A DNA stretch of 38,159 nt from CAYVNU01 sp964453265 (GCA_964453265.1 CAYVNU010000008.1:1-38159), one strand, 5' to 3'. Numbered from the stretch's first letter, positions 1 to 8,089 are shown. Translations and numbers: made by a program. The notes: generated by a model not told the origin, from the sequence alone.

Positions 1-60
<60 letters not shown>

Positions 61-743
61 AAGTATAAACTTGATAGTCTAGTAAAAACCGGACATAATT
101 TGTACTTAATTTTTGACTTATATCGATGCTAATCGAAATAAATCGCTGGCGATAATTGATTATTTGTATGGTTCAATTATCAAAACCGGAAGTTACATTG
201 AAAACTCGTTCCGCCTTTGCCCCTTGCGGGGCTTCTGCGGACTGCAGCTATAAAATAAATTATAGTTTGCAGAAAAATTGACTTTGACCCTAAAATATCG
301 GTTTAAAGATATTTAAGGGTGGTTTTGTACAACCAATACCGGGATGGTATTGGTTTTCTAATCACTATTCAACTGTTAAAGAACTTTCCGTTTTTACCCG
401 CCTTAGGCGGGAATTAATCGCGGATAGCTACGCGGATTTAGTCTGCGCATTTATCCAAAATTAATAATTCATTTTAGGGATGTTCACCTTCGTCCCGACC
501 AGTCGGGATTTCGGCGGATTTACCTCTGCAATTTTTGCCCTAACGGATATTAAATTTGAGGCTAAAAAAAACACATTCCAATTACTCGGAATTATGTTCA
601 GCTCCCAAAGTCTTTGGGATCCCTTATAATCAGCATCTGCTATAGAGCAGATTTAGGCTTACATAAGAGCAAAATTGAACTAAAAGTTTATGCCGTTTTT
701 AATCTCCATCCACCAGTTAGTGGATACTACTAAATCTTTTGTA
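61..743 (-). other. Transcribed leader of the rRNA operon, rich in hairpins, no gene
   Basis: About 680 nt separate the promoter from the 16S start, and no coding region is credible there. The stretch is a chain of inverted repeats: 331-355 (10 bp arms, AACCAATACC), 635-652 (ATCTGCT arms), 603-619 (TCCCAAAG arms), 493-508 (TCCCGAC arms), 397-411 (CCCGCC arms), 219-232 (GCCCC arms), 288-321 and 243-273. A boxA-like site is at 372-385. It is read as the pre-16S leader that carries antitermination and processing signals. The GC-rich hairpins at 397 and 493 belong to the dispersed palindrome families seen elsewhere in the window. Confidence 0.7.
372..385 (-). promoter_or_regulatory. boxA-like antitermination site of the rRNA leader
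   Basis: The minus strand reads AAGTTCTTTAACAG, close to the bacterial rRNA boxA core GCTCTTTAACA, and lies in the leader upstream of 16S. Such sites load NusB/S10 (and NusA) to prevent premature termination in rRNA operons. NusA is encoded in this window at 2400-3566. Confidence 0.7.
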
Positions 744-772
744 ATATTATACAATTTTCAAATTCCTGTCAA
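744..772 (-). promoter_or_regulatory. Sigma70-type promoter of the rRNA operon
   Basis: On the minus strand a consensus -35 TTGACA (767-772) is followed after 17 bases by TAATAT (744-749). An overlapping TATAAT (746-751) would give a 15-base spacing. It is the only strong promoter upstream of the 16S leader. Confidence 0.75.
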
Positions 773-794
773 GCTTTTTATTTACAGAAAAGGG

Positions 795-1379
795 CTACTG
801 AAATCCTGATTGAGTTAAAGTATGAGGCCCCGCGGATAAAGCTCCTGTAGTGTTACCTAAACAAAAAGTTATACTGTAAGCCGAGGTTACAGGCTGGCCT
901 GCACCGCTGCTATTTGCATACATATAATAAGCATTCGCTCCGTTTGTTGTAGCCGAAGAACAGCTGCCGTCTGCCGGGTTTGGAGCAACCGGCAGAGAAC
1001 TTAAGTAAGTTGGCACCAACGCAGGAGCGCCGGTTAATGTGCTTAACGCGCCAGCTGTAGTAATTGTAGGATAAGAGTAATTGGAATTAAAATAAAGTTC
1101 CAAAGCTTTTGCAAACTGGTTTAAGTCTGCAACCCTCTTTGTGTCTCTAGCTTTGGCACGGGCGCTGTTTAAAGAAACCAATACTACAGAAGCAAGCAGT
1201 CCAATTATAGCTATAACTACCAATAATTCTATAAGTGTAAATCCAGCAGCACTTTTCTTTAATGAGCGGTTATACACAACATTCTTTTGTCGAGATAAAT
1301 TAAATTTTCCAACTACCAAATTCTGTAAAAAGTGGCGCTGGATAAATCCCCCTGATTTGTTTTTATTTTTAATTTCCAT
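795..1379 (-). CDS. Type IV pilin-like / pseudopilin protein
   Basis: The protein (194 aa) has a class III signal: a charged leader ending in AAG, then FTLIELLVVIAIIGLLAS, which is the prepilin peptidase cleavage site (G/F), the essential Glu at +5 and the hydrophobic N-terminal helix that anchors the pilin in the membrane and packs into the fibre. A globular domain follows with YFNSNYSYP and two cysteines (GSCSS, ITFCLG) that may form a disulphide. The leader of about 46 residues is long for the family, but no Met lies between residue 1 and the cleavage site, so the start at 1379 is kept. A -10 box TATAAT with TG extension is at 1400-1405. No pilus assembly genes are next to it. Confidence 0.85.
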   Translation of the reverse strand: MEIKNKNKSGGFIQRHFLQNLVVGKFNLSRQKNVVYNRSLKKSAAGFTLIELLVVIAIIGLLASVVLVSLNSARAKARDTKRVADLNQFAKALELYFNSNYSYPTITTAGALSTLTGAPALVPTYLSSLPVAPNPADGSCSSATTNGANAYYMYANSSGAGQPVTSAYSITFCLGNTTGALSAGPHTLTQSGFQ

Positions 1380-1410
1380 AAGTTTTTTCTTATATATTTA
1401 TTATAGCATA

Positions 1411-1444
1411 AAAAAATAAGATTATCCAATTACTGGATAATCTT
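1411..1444 (-). terminator. Rho-independent terminator of clpP
   Basis: Arms of 10 bp (1418-1427 and 1435-1444, AAGATTATCC) with a 7-nt loop are followed on the minus strand by a T-rich run (1411-1417). The stem overlaps the last codons and the stop codon of clpP, so coding and termination signals share bases. Confidence 0.85.
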
Positions 1445-2005
1445 ATCTATAATTCCATATTTTTTAGCTTCGTCCGCGGTCATCCAAAAGTCTCGGTCAG
1501 TGTCAGTTTCTAGCTTTTTAGTGCTCTGTCCTGTGTGCTTGGAAAGAATTTGGTTTATTTGATCTTTCATACGGGTTATTTCATTGGCCGCAATAACAAT
1601 GTCTTTTTGTTGGCCTTCTGCACCACCCATAACTTGATGAATTAAAATGCGAGAGTTAGGCAATGAAAAACGCTTGCCTTTTGCTCCAGCTGCCAAAAGT
1701 ACAGCTGCGGCGCTGGCTGCCTGGCCCACACAGATTGTAGAAACATCGGCTTTTACGTGCTGAATAGTATCGTACATTGCCATGGCAGAAGTTACTGAGC
1801 CGCCAGGGGAATTAATATAAAGTTTAATGTCTTCTTTGTTATTTTCCGCGTCCAAAAAAAGCAGTTGTGCAATTAAAGTATTGGCCACGGAGTCATCTAT
1901 CGGTTCACCCAAAAAAATTATTCTTTCTTTTAACAAACGAGAGTAAATATCATACGCCCGCTCACCCATTTGGGATTTCTCAATAACCATTGGTACTAAA
2001 GGCAT
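1430..2005 (-). CDS. clpP: ATP-dependent Clp protease proteolytic subunit
   Basis: ClpP forms the 14-subunit barrel that degrades substrates unfolded by ClpX, ClpA or ClpC in the cytoplasm. The 191-aa protein is normal length. It carries the serine-protease triad: Ser in GQAASAAAVLL, His in SRILIHQVMGG, and Asp in the DTDRDFWM segment, plus the LYINSPGGSV oxyanion-side motif. The start is supported by GGAGAC upstream of the ATG. Neither tig nor clpX is adjacent, unlike many bacteria. The gene is followed by an overlapping terminator and probably forms its own transcript. Confidence 0.97.
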   Translation of the reverse strand: MPLVPMVIEKSQMGERAYDIYSRLLKERIIFLGEPIDDSVANTLIAQLLFLDAENNKEDIKLYINSPGGSVTSAMAMYDTIQHVKADVSTICVGQAASAAAVLLAAGAKGKRFSLPNSRILIHQVMGGAEGQQKDIVIAANEITRMKDQINQILSKHTGQSTKKLETDTDRDFWMTADEAKKYGIIDKIIQ

Positions 2006-2102
2006 AGTTGTAGTCTCCTATAAGTCCTATCTTTCCGTCATATTTGACCTATCTGATAGTCCTTTTAATCTTACTTAAGCTTGTAATATCTAATTTTTAA
2101 AC

Positions 2103-2384
2103 TTAAAACCCACGACTTAACAAAGATGAAACAATCAGACCGCCTAAAACAGATAAAACAAGTCCTATTCTACTCAAAAGTAAATTTGTTTTTTCTTGCA
2201 ATTTATAAAACTTTCTTTCGCAAATTCCACAAAAAATTATTGACAGAAAGAACAAAAAAAATCCAATAAACGGGATTAAACATAACCCGCCCAAAATAAC
2301 ACAACCAATTGCTACTCTCCGATTAGCATTTACCGGTACCGATTCTACAAACTCTATTTTTTCGTCATTAAAGATTTTGCTCAT
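2103..2384 (-). CDS. Small membrane protein of unknown function
   Basis: I do not recognise this 93-aa protein. It has a short polar N-terminus (about 24 residues), two closely spaced hydrophobic segments at about 25-52 (VAIGCVILGGLCLIPFIGFF...), a basic linker with ERKFYKLQEK, and another hydrophobic segment at about 70-90. The topology suggests an inner-membrane protein with two or three helices. It starts 15 bases after the nusA stop on the same strand and could be translated from the nusA transcript. Confidence 0.6.
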   Translation of the reverse strand: MSKIFNDEKIEFVESVPVNANRRVAIGCVILGGLCLIPFIGFFLFFLSIIFCGICERKFYKLQEKTNLLLSRIGLVLSVLGGLIVSSLLSRGF

Positions 2385-2399
2385 TAAAACTAAATTAGA

Positions 2400-3566
2400 T
2401 TATTCTGCTTTAACTTCTTCGACAGAATTTTCTTCCGGCTTATCTGCTGATTCGCTTATTTGCTTACCAGCTTCTTCTGAAGTAATTTTCTCTCCATTTA
2501 TATCTATTTTCCACCCAGTTAGTCTAGCAGCTAAGCGGACGTTTTGGCCAGCTTTGCCTATGGCAAGAGAAAGCTGGTCTTCAAGCACACCGACCTTAGC
2601 TTCTTTAGCCTCTTCATTTAACTGGACATTTATAATTTTAGCCGGGGAAAGAGAATTGGCAATAAATTTTACCGGATCTTCACTGTATTCTATAATGTCT
2701 ATTTTTTCACCACCAAGTTCAGCCATGACTGTTTGAACTCTACTACCTTTTTGCCCAACACAGCTGCCAATTGGGTCAATACCATCTTGGTTAGCTATAA
2801 CTGCAATTTTACTTCTGCTGCCGGCTTCGCGAGCAACAGATTTTATTTCTACGGTTCCGCTATAAATTTCAGGAACCTCTAATTCAAAAAGCTTTCTAAC
2901 CATATCAGGATGACTTCTAGACAAAGTAATTTTTGGGCCTTTAGAAGCAGGTTCTACATGCAAAATTAAAACTTTTAAGCGTTGCCCCATAGTGTAACGC
3001 TCGCCGCGAATTTGCTCACTTGGAAACAAAACCCCGGTAGACTTTCCCAAATCTACTAAAATTGTGTCACCTTCAATTCTTTGAACCAAACCGTTTTGCA
3101 AGGTTCTTTCTTTAGATTTGAAGTCCGAAAATTGAGCATTACGTTCCGCCTCTCTAAGTTTTTGGATAATAACTTGTTTTGCAGTTTGCGCGGCAATTCT
3201 ACCATAAGAAGTCCCGGTTTTTGGAGTTATATCTGTTTTAATTTCATCGCCAACCTCATAGGTTTTTTTTCCGCCAGAGGCGGATCCCGCTCCGCGGGAC
3301 TTTTTCAGTTCCTGAGCGGATTCTAAATCAATTTGTTTTTGTGGGTCTTCTACTTCTTCCGGTGTGGCCACAACAAACTTTACATCAAAAACTTTCGTAC
3401 CCATAGTTTCCGGATCAAATTCCACAACAATATTTTGGTCTTTCTTACCGTAATCTTTTCTAAAAGCCGCGGCCAAAGACGCCTCTATCATGGAAATTAA
3501 TTCCTGGCGGCTAATACCTTTTTCTTCTGCGATTTGATCAAGAGCTTGTTCTAATTGTTCGTTCAT
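2400..3566 (-). CDS. nusA: Transcription termination/antitermination factor NusA
   Basis: NusA binds RNA polymerase and RNA to modulate pausing, termination and rRNA antitermination. With the start at 3566 the protein has 388 residues: N-terminal RNAP-binding domain (about 1-125), S1 domain (about 155-225, IEGDTILVDLGKSTGVLFPSE), KH1 (about 225-300, with GSCVGQKGSRV) and KH2 (about 300-365, with AIGKAGQNVRLAARLTGW), then an acidic tail. An ATG at 3593 is also in frame, but AGGAT lies 7 nt before the ATG at 3566 and the homologous N-terminus begins there. Residues 90-99 (SRGAGSASGG) are encoded by two adjacent DNA palindromes and look like an inserted element in a linker. The usual neighbours rimP and infB are absent. 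Confidence 0.96.
   Translation of the reverse strand: MNEQLEQALDQIAEEKGISRQELISMIEASLAAAFRKDYGKKDQNIVVEFDPETMGTKVFDVKFVVATPEEVEDPQKQIDLESAQELKKSRGAGSASGGKKTYEVGDEIKTDITPKTGTSYGRIAAQTAKQVIIQKLREAERNAQFSDFKSKERTLQNGLVQRIEGDTILVDLGKSTGVLFPSEQIRGERYTMGQRLKVLILHVEPASKGPKITLSRSHPDMVRKLFELEVPEIYSGTVEIKSVAREAGSRSKIAVIANQDGIDPIGSCVGQKGSRVQTVMAELGGEKIDIIEYSEDPVKFIANSLSPAKIINVQLNEEAKEAKVGVLEDQLSLAIGKAGQNVRLAARLTGWKIDINGEKITSEEAGKQISESADKPEENSVEEVKAE
3270..3299. repeat. Two back-to-back GC-rich palindromes inside nusA
   Basis: TCCGCC-AGA-GGCGGA (3270-3284) is followed without a gap by TCCCGC-TCC-GCGGGA (3285-3299). The pair is exactly 30 bp, in frame, and encodes SRGAGSASGG in NusA. The same palindrome families occur between genes in this window (397-411, 493-508, 4652-4666, 21470-21485). 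Confidence 0.85.
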
Positions 3567-3693
3567 AGATGCGATCCTAATCCCCGAATTCATCCGAATA
3601 ACCCGAATTATCTCTTATTTGGAGCATTCAGATATAATTCGCTGCATTCGGATCGGATATATTTAATTGTGTTAAATTTTAAGCAATAGAGAT

Positions 3694-3717
3694 AAAAAAA
3701 GATGAGCTCTGCTCATC
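3694..3717 (-). terminator. Rho-independent terminator of the yraN transcript
   Basis: Arms GATGAGC/GCTCATC (3701-3707, 3711-3717) with a 3-nt loop precede seven T residues on the minus strand (3694-3700). The stem overlaps the yraN stop codon, separating yraN from nusA. Confidence 0.9.
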
Positions 3718-4162
3718 AGTTAAAGTCTTCTACTGCGTTCATTAATATTTTACCACACTTAAAGGAATTGTCAAGTTTGCTATGTTCTATAATACATACA
3801 TCTATTTGAGGCTGAAATTTTGCGTACTCTTGATTCTGAAGTAAGTATAATTTAACGGCTCTAAGTAGCTTTATTTGCTTAAAATAATTTACCGAATCTT
3901 CAGCGCTGCCAAACCGACTAGATTCATTAGACCTGGTTTTTACTTCAACGAATATTATTTTTTGCTTGTTTACTGCAATAAAATCTATCTCGCCTTTTCT
4001 TAAACCTTTTTTATTGTAAACATTTTCACCAATTATTTCATAACCTTTCTGTCTATAAATACCCTGGGCAAACTCCTCGCCCAGTTGACCCAAAGTCTTA
4101 GGCTTTTCAATAGTTTTTGGTTTTGGTTTCAACCAGTTAAACATAGCTTTATTATGTAGCAT
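3716..4162 (-). CDS. YraN/UPF0102 family endonuclease-like protein
   Basis: The 148-aa protein shows the YraN pattern: LGQLGEEFAQGIYRQKGYEIIGEN (helix and strand at about 24-47), GEIDFIAVNKQKIIFVEVKTR (about 57-77) and the RFGSAEDSVNYFKQIKL segment. The Asp of GEID and the Glu-x-Lys of EVKTR are the metal and catalytic residues of the PD-(D/E)XK nuclease fold. The family is widespread, is thought to act on branched or damaged DNA, and has no settled role. A second possible start (Met7, at 4144) would remove six residues. It ends in a strong terminator. Confidence 0.85.
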   Translation of the reverse strand: MLHNKAMFNWLKPKPKTIEKPKTLGQLGEEFAQGIYRQKGYEIIGENVYNKKGLRKGEIDFIAVNKQKIIFVEVKTRSNESSRFGSAEDSVNYFKQIKLLRAVKLYLLQNQEYAKFQPQIDVCIIEHSKLDNSFKCGKILMNAVEDFN

Positions 4163-4224
4163 GTATTAAGTATCAAGCAAAAACAAAGTCCGGCTTACTA
4201 CCAACTACATACTACTTACTACTT

Positions 4225-4620
4225 TTATGGTAAATATTTTGCCTTGACCTGTTCTTTTTCCCAAACAGCTTTTTCGGTTTTATAATTTTCAAGCATATTT
4301 AAAACCAAAATTACAAACCAAACAAAAGCAATGGCTAGAATTAGCAATGCAATAAAATGTGTGCCGAAAAGTCTAACAAACTGAGTTCTGCAGCCAAACC
4401 AAACTATTTCCGCCAAACCTAAATATAAAAATAGATTATAAAACTTATTTCTATATTTGGCATCCACCGGACTAGGGGCATAAACCGCTGCGAACTTAAA
4501 AACAATAGCCAAAACTACCGCGGTAATACCAGCAATTGCAAACAGTTTATCAGACCGTTGTAACTCTAACCGATTGATATTAAATAAAAAATCCTGTGTT
4601 ATATATTTTTTCAGATTCAT
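4225..4620 (-). CDS. Hypothetical membrane protein with three helices
   Basis: I do not recognise this 131-aa protein. Three hydrophobic segments are visible at about 27-50 (FAIAGITAVVLAIVFKFAAV), 63-78 (NLFLYLGLAEIVWFG) and 88-111 (HFIALLILAIAFVWFVILVL), followed by a charged C-terminal tail (ENYKTEKAVWEKEQVKAKYLP). It is driven by a near-perfect promoter at 4667-4695, and the transcript would begin inside a small GC-rich palindrome. Small polytopic proteins of this kind are common in Patescibacteria. Nothing in the context indicates a function. Confidence 0.65.
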   Translation of the reverse strand: MNLKKYITQDFLFNINRLELQRSDKLFAIAGITAVVLAIVFKFAAVYAPSPVDAKYRNKFYNLFLYLGLAEIVWFGCRTQFVRLFGTHFIALLILAIAFVWFVILVLNMLENYKTEKAVWEKEQVKAKYLP

Positions 4621-4651
4621 ATTTATTAACTATTATTAATTTATAAGCCTG

Positions 4652-4666
4652 TCCGCCTATGGCGGA
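4652..4666. repeat. GC-rich palindrome at the 5' end of a transcript
   Basis: TCCGCC-TAT-GGCGGA, a member of the dispersed TCCGCC/GGCGGA family. It abuts the -10 box of the promoter at 4667-4695, so the messenger should start in or at this hairpin. Confidence 0.75.
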
Positions 4667-4695
4667 AATATACTAATAAAACCAGCTCCTGTCAA
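4667..4695 (-). promoter_or_regulatory. Sigma70-type promoter
   Basis: Minus-strand TTGACA (4690-4695), 17-base spacer, TATATT (4667-4672). It is placed to transcribe the membrane-protein gene at 4225-4620. Confidence 0.75.
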
Positions 4696-4762
4696 CTTTA
4701 GAACTGGTTTTTGATTCTAGCACTAGTCTTGCGAGAACATTCAATTTTTAATATTACGGATT

Positions 4763-5290
4763 CTACTTTTCCAATAAAATCGCGTAATGGTAAGGGTCAG
4801 CCAACAGTTCTTTAACTTTCCTAAAACCAATTTGCATTAATTGAACTTCTAAAGCCTGCTGGTCAATACGTTTATCTAAAATAGGTCCAAAAGGACTAGC
4901 GGTTTTTTTCCACTCAACAATTACAACTCTGCCGGCAGTTTTTAGTAAACGATAAATATTTTTTATAAGCGTTTCGCGATTGCCGATTTCATGCAAAATA
5001 TTTCCCACAATTACCATATCACAAGAATTTTGAGGAATTTCCAACAAAGGCTTTGCTAAATCCGCCTGCACGATTCTAATATTTTTATACCCAAATTGGT
5101 TCGCGATAGAAATAGTCGCTGCCAGTTTACTTTCAACCACGTCAACTGCATAAACAGTTCCGCTATTGCCAACCATCTGCGCAGCCGGCAAAACATAAAA
5201 ACCATTACCGCAGCCTAAATCGGCAACTATTTGCCCTTGCATTAGCCCACTCTGCGCCACTATTTCACTTGGATTTAAAAATTTAGACAT
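4763..5290 (-). CDS. SAM-dependent methyltransferase, class I
   Basis: The 175-aa protein has the Rossmann-type SAM-binding signature VADLGCGNGFYVLPAA (about 23-38), an acidic residue after strand 2 (YAVDVVESKL), the AD motif (VQADLAKPL) and the post-motif strand DMVIVGNILHEIG. It resembles UbiE/Methyltransf_25-type small-molecule methyltransferases. The acceptor cannot be told from sequence. It stands alone between a membrane-protein gene and ymdB, all on the minus strand. Confidence 0.85.
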   Translation of the reverse strand: MSKFLNPSEIVAQSGLMQGQIVADLGCGNGFYVLPAAQMVGNSGTVYAVDVVESKLAATISIANQFGYKNIRIVQADLAKPLLEIPQNSCDMVIVGNILHEIGNRETLIKNIYRLLKTAGRVVIVEWKKTASPFGPILDKRIDQQALEVQLMQIGFRKVKELLADPYHYAILLEK

Positions 5291-5336
5291 ACAATTTTAT
5301 TTTTATTTCTAATAAGTCGTATATGTCCTATTAGTC

Positions 5337-6134
5337 TTATATTTCTTGGTAAAGCTTTTCTATCTTTACCGCTTTTTGATTTTCATTAACTTCCACCAAA
5401 ACTCCATTTACCTGCATAACCCCTTGTTCTTCAATTTCGTATTTAAAATTTCCTTTTTCCAAAAATTTTGTTAAAGCGCTTTCTTTTTTTACCCCTAAAA
5501 CCGAATTAAGCATACCTGTCATGCCTGCATCTGTTACATAGCCGGTACCCTGAGGTAATATTCTTGCGTCAGCCGTAGGCACATGAGTGTGAGTACCGGA
5601 CATGGCTGCTATACGCCCGTCTGCGTAAAAACCCATGGCGACTTTTTCACTCGTAGCTTCCGCGTGAAAGTCTAAGAATATTATATCACCTTTTTGAGAC
5701 TGCTGCTCTAATAACTCATCAAGTTTAAAAAAAGGATTCGCAATACTGCCGTCAAACTGCTTTTCCATAAAGACCTGGCCGTTTAAATTAAAAACTAGAT
5801 ATTGTTGATTGTTTTTAGAAAAACGGTAATAACCATGCCCAGCCAAATTTTCCGGAAAATTTGCCGGACGAATTAATTTATCGTATTTTTCAAAAGACTC
5901 TTTAGATAATCCGTTCTTTTTAAAAATATGGTTGCCCGATGTATAACAGTCTATGTCTAGAGCATCTAGCTCCGAAAGGGTTGAAGGAGTAACACCTTTG
6001 CCGTGCGCTAAATTCTCTACGTTGACAATAGTAGCAGTCGGCTTATACTTTTTTTGCCACATAGGCAAAACCGAGGTCAGTGCTTTGCGCCCAGGTTTAC
6101 CAACTATGTCACCGATGAATAAAATTTTTAACAT
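5337..6134 (-). CDS. ymdB: YmdB family metallophosphoesterase
   Basis: The 265-aa protein matches the YmdB/TIGR00282 family, calcineurin-like dinuclear-metal phosphodiesterases that hydrolyse 2',3'-cyclic nucleotides in Bacillus. Metal ligands and motifs are present in order: FIGDIVGKPGR (about 5-15), NVENLAHGKG (NGEN in most members, here Gly to Val), SGNHIF, DFHAEATSEK, GTHTHVPTADARI and TDAGMTG. It lies downstream of the RNase Y gene, separated by one small gene. The rny-ymdB pairing is conserved in Firmicutes and supports a shared role in RNA turnover. Confidence 0.92.
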   Translation of the reverse strand: MLKILFIGDIVGKPGRKALTSVLPMWQKKYKPTATIVNVENLAHGKGVTPSTLSELDALDIDCYTSGNHIFKKNGLSKESFEKYDKLIRPANFPENLAGHGYYRFSKNNQQYLVFNLNGQVFMEKQFDGSIANPFFKLDELLEQQSQKGDIIFLDFHAEATSEKVAMGFYADGRIAAMSGTHTHVPTADARILPQGTGYVTDAGMTGMLNSVLGVKKESALTKFLEKGNFKYEIEEQGVMQVNGVLVEVNENQKAVKIEKLYQEI

Positions 6135-6148
6135 TTTATATAGGTATA

Positions 6149-6532
6149 TTAAAAAGTGGCTTTATTTTTTTTGTCTAAAAATTCTAAAGTATTTATATTC
6201 ATCAAGCCTTCTTCAGGGTCAAAATCTGCCCAAAACTGTTCTGGTGTTAAGTTCTTACTATTCGCAAATTTTTGCGACAAAAACCTAAATCTATTTTCTC
6301 TTTCTTCACATTCTTGTCCTGTTCTTGGCAACGGTAATTTTGAGTTTAAACTATCCAATTCTTCTAACTCTGCTGAAAATTCAGCATCCTTTAAATTATT
6401 AGAATCAATAAAAGCAATAATTCTTTCCCAATATTTATTTATTCTAAAACCAAAGTAAGCGGGAGTACCTCTTATTTTTTCGGTTAAATCATAAATATTT
6501 TGTTCGGGGCTTATTCTATCTTGCATACTCAA
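6149..6532 (-). CDS. Hypothetical protein between rny and ymdB
   Basis: I do not recognise this 127-aa acidic, soluble, mostly helical protein (MSMQDRISPEQNIYDLTEKI at the N-terminus, FWADFDPEEGLMNINTLEFL near the end). It has no signal peptide or membrane segment. The start overlaps the end of rny by about 17 bases (or 11 if Met3 is used), which suggests translational coupling. It ends 14 bases before the ymdB start, so the three genes look like one operon. A helper role in RNA metabolism is only an inference from position. Confidence 0.6.
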   Translation of the reverse strand: MSMQDRISPEQNIYDLTEKIRGTPAYFGFRINKYWERIIAFIDSNNLKDAEFSAELEELDSLNSKLPLPRTGQECEERENRFRFLSQKFANSKNLTPEQFWADFDPEEGLMNINTLEFLDKKNKATF

Positions 6533-8057
6533 TTACCCTTGTTTCCCTAATTACGTGGACTTTTATTTCACCAGGGAATTTAAGCTCATTTTCTAAGCGA
6601 TTAGCAATTTCTCTAGCTAATTTTTGGCATGCCATATCGTCTAATTTATTTGGACTGACAAACACGCGAATTTCACGACCGCCCATAATGGCGTAAGTTT
6701 TTTCCACGCCTTCAAAGCTATTGGCAATATTTTCTAAATCGGTTAAACGCTTAATATAATTTTCTAAAGAATCTTTACGCGCACCCGGGCGAGCACCTGA
6801 AATGTTATCACAGGCATCTACAATAATAGCTTCAACGCTTTGAGCCGCTTCGCTCTTACCCGTTACATCGGTGTCATGATGGTGGCTGGAAATAGCTTCC
6901 ACAATTCTTTTGTCCAAACCAAATTTCTCCGCCACTTTTTTACCTAATTCAACATGATTACCTTCTAAATCTTGGTCCAAAGCTTTGCCAATATCGTGAA
7001 GCAACGCGCCTTGCTTAGCTATTTGCACATCTGCGCCTAAATCTTCAGCCATTAAAGCAGCTAATTTTGCCATTTCAACACTGTGGCGTAAAATATTTTG
7101 TCCGTAAGATGTTCTAAACAACATACGGCCGATTAAATGAACCAACTTAGGCGGAAAACTGGTAATTCCAAGTTCATAAACAGCCTGTTCACCAGCTTGT
7201 TTAATTTGTTCGTTAATTTCAGCTTTGCTTTTTTCGTAAGCTTCTTCTATGCGTGCCGGATGAATGCGTCCGTCGGAAACTAATTTTTCCAAAGTCATTT
7301 TAGCCACATGTCTGCGAATGGAATTAAAACCGGATATAACCACGGTGTCAGGAGAGTCGTCTATTAAAATTTCTACACCCATCATTTGTTCAAAAGCCCG
7401 AATGTTGCGGCCTTCCTTACCAATAATTCTACCTTTCATTTCTTCACTCGGAATTTGCACGGTAGTTGTTGTAACTTCACTAGTTACTTCACTAGCCACG
7501 CGTTCAATTGCCTGAGCAACTATGTTTCTAGCCTCTTTATCAGCCGTCTCATGCGCTTCGTTTAAAAGCTTTTTGTGCAAAGAAAGCATTTCTTCTTTTA
7601 CCGTTTTTTCAGCATTATCTAGTAAAACCTTAGATGCTTCTTCTCTGGTCATTCCAGCAATTTTTTGCAAATTCTCAAGCTGTTTTGCCCTTAATTCCTT
7701 TATTTCTTCCTGAATCTTTTTTATTTCTTCACCTTTTTCTTCCAAAGTTTGCTTTTGCTTGTCTAAAACATTGGATTTTTGATCCAATTCTTTTTCTTTT
7801 CTATCTATGCGTTCTTCAAAACGAACTATTTGTCCGCGAAACTCAGCTTCTTGCTTTTTTGCCTGTTCAATAATTTCCAATGAACGGGTTTTTGCTTCAA
7901 GTAGCAATTCTTTTTCTTTTGCTTTTGCTTCTTCCACTATTTTTTCTGCCCTAGCTTCAGCACTGCCTATTTTCTTACCCGCCATAGATTGGCGGACAGC
8001 ATAGCCGATTCCAACTCCAAACACACCTCCTGCTAACAAATAAATAAGTACCAACAT
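6516..8057 (-). CDS. rny: Ribonuclease Y
   Basis: RNase Y is the membrane-anchored endoribonuclease that starts mRNA decay in many bacteria. The 513-aa protein has a single N-terminal membrane helix (1-20), a long coiled coil (about 30-165, KELLLEAKTRSLEIIEQAKK), a KH domain (about 203-270, GRIIGKEGRNIRAFEQMMGV) and an HD domain with ILRHSVEMAKL and LLHDIGKALD (about 321-361) that holds the catalytic metal site. Length and order are normal. Residues 22-27, just after the membrane helix, are encoded by a small palindrome (7979-7995). The 5' leader can form a hairpin that includes the ribosome-binding site. Confidence 0.97.
   Translation of the reverse strand: MLVLIYLLAGGVFGVGIGYAVRQSMAGKKIGSAEARAEKIVEEAKAKEKELLLEAKTRSLEIIEQAKKQEAEFRGQIVRFEERIDRKEKELDQKSNVLDKQKQTLEEKGEEIKKIQEEIKELRAKQLENLQKIAGMTREEASKVLLDNAEKTVKEEMLSLHKKLLNEAHETADKEARNIVAQAIERVASEVTSEVTTTTVQIPSEEMKGRIIGKEGRNIRAFEQMMGVEILIDDSPDTVVISGFNSIRRHVAKMTLEKLVSDGRIHPARIEEAYEKSKAEINEQIKQAGEQAVYELGITSFPPKLVHLIGRMLFRTSYGQNILRHSVEMAKLAALMAEDLGADVQIAKQGALLHDIGKALDQDLEGNHVELGKKVAEKFGLDKRIVEAISSHHHDTDVTGKSEAAQSVEAIIVDACDNISGARPGARKDSLENYIKRLTDLENIANSFEGVEKTYAIMGGREIRVFVSPNKLDDMACQKLAREIANRLENELKFPGEIKVHVIRETRVIEYAR
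7979..7995. repeat. GC-rich palindrome inside rny
   Basis: CCGCCA-tagat-TGGCGG, 6-bp arms and a 5-nt loop, in the linker between the membrane helix and coiled coil of RNase Y. It resembles the TCCGCC/GGCGGA family found in nusA, rluD and several gaps. The match could also be chance, because the loop is longer. Confidence 0.5.
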
Positions 8058-8065
8058 AAAAATAC

Positions 8066-8089
8066 CTTACAATCCGCAAAGGTAAGGAA
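8066..8089 (-). promoter_or_regulatory. Leader hairpin that can hide the rny ribosome-binding site
   Basis: Arms CCTTAC/GTAAGG with an 11-nt loop lie just upstream of the rny start on the minus strand. The GTAAGG arm contains the AAGG that would act as Shine-Dalgarno sequence, so folding would reduce initiation. Another small hairpin (GCTAAT arms, 8106-8122) lies further upstream. Regulation is inferred from sequence only. Confidence 0.4.

Noticed and set aside
1141..1419. 92-codon plus-strand frame opposite the pilin gene
   Set aside because: Lies antisense to a clear type IV pilin gene and has no ribosome-binding site.
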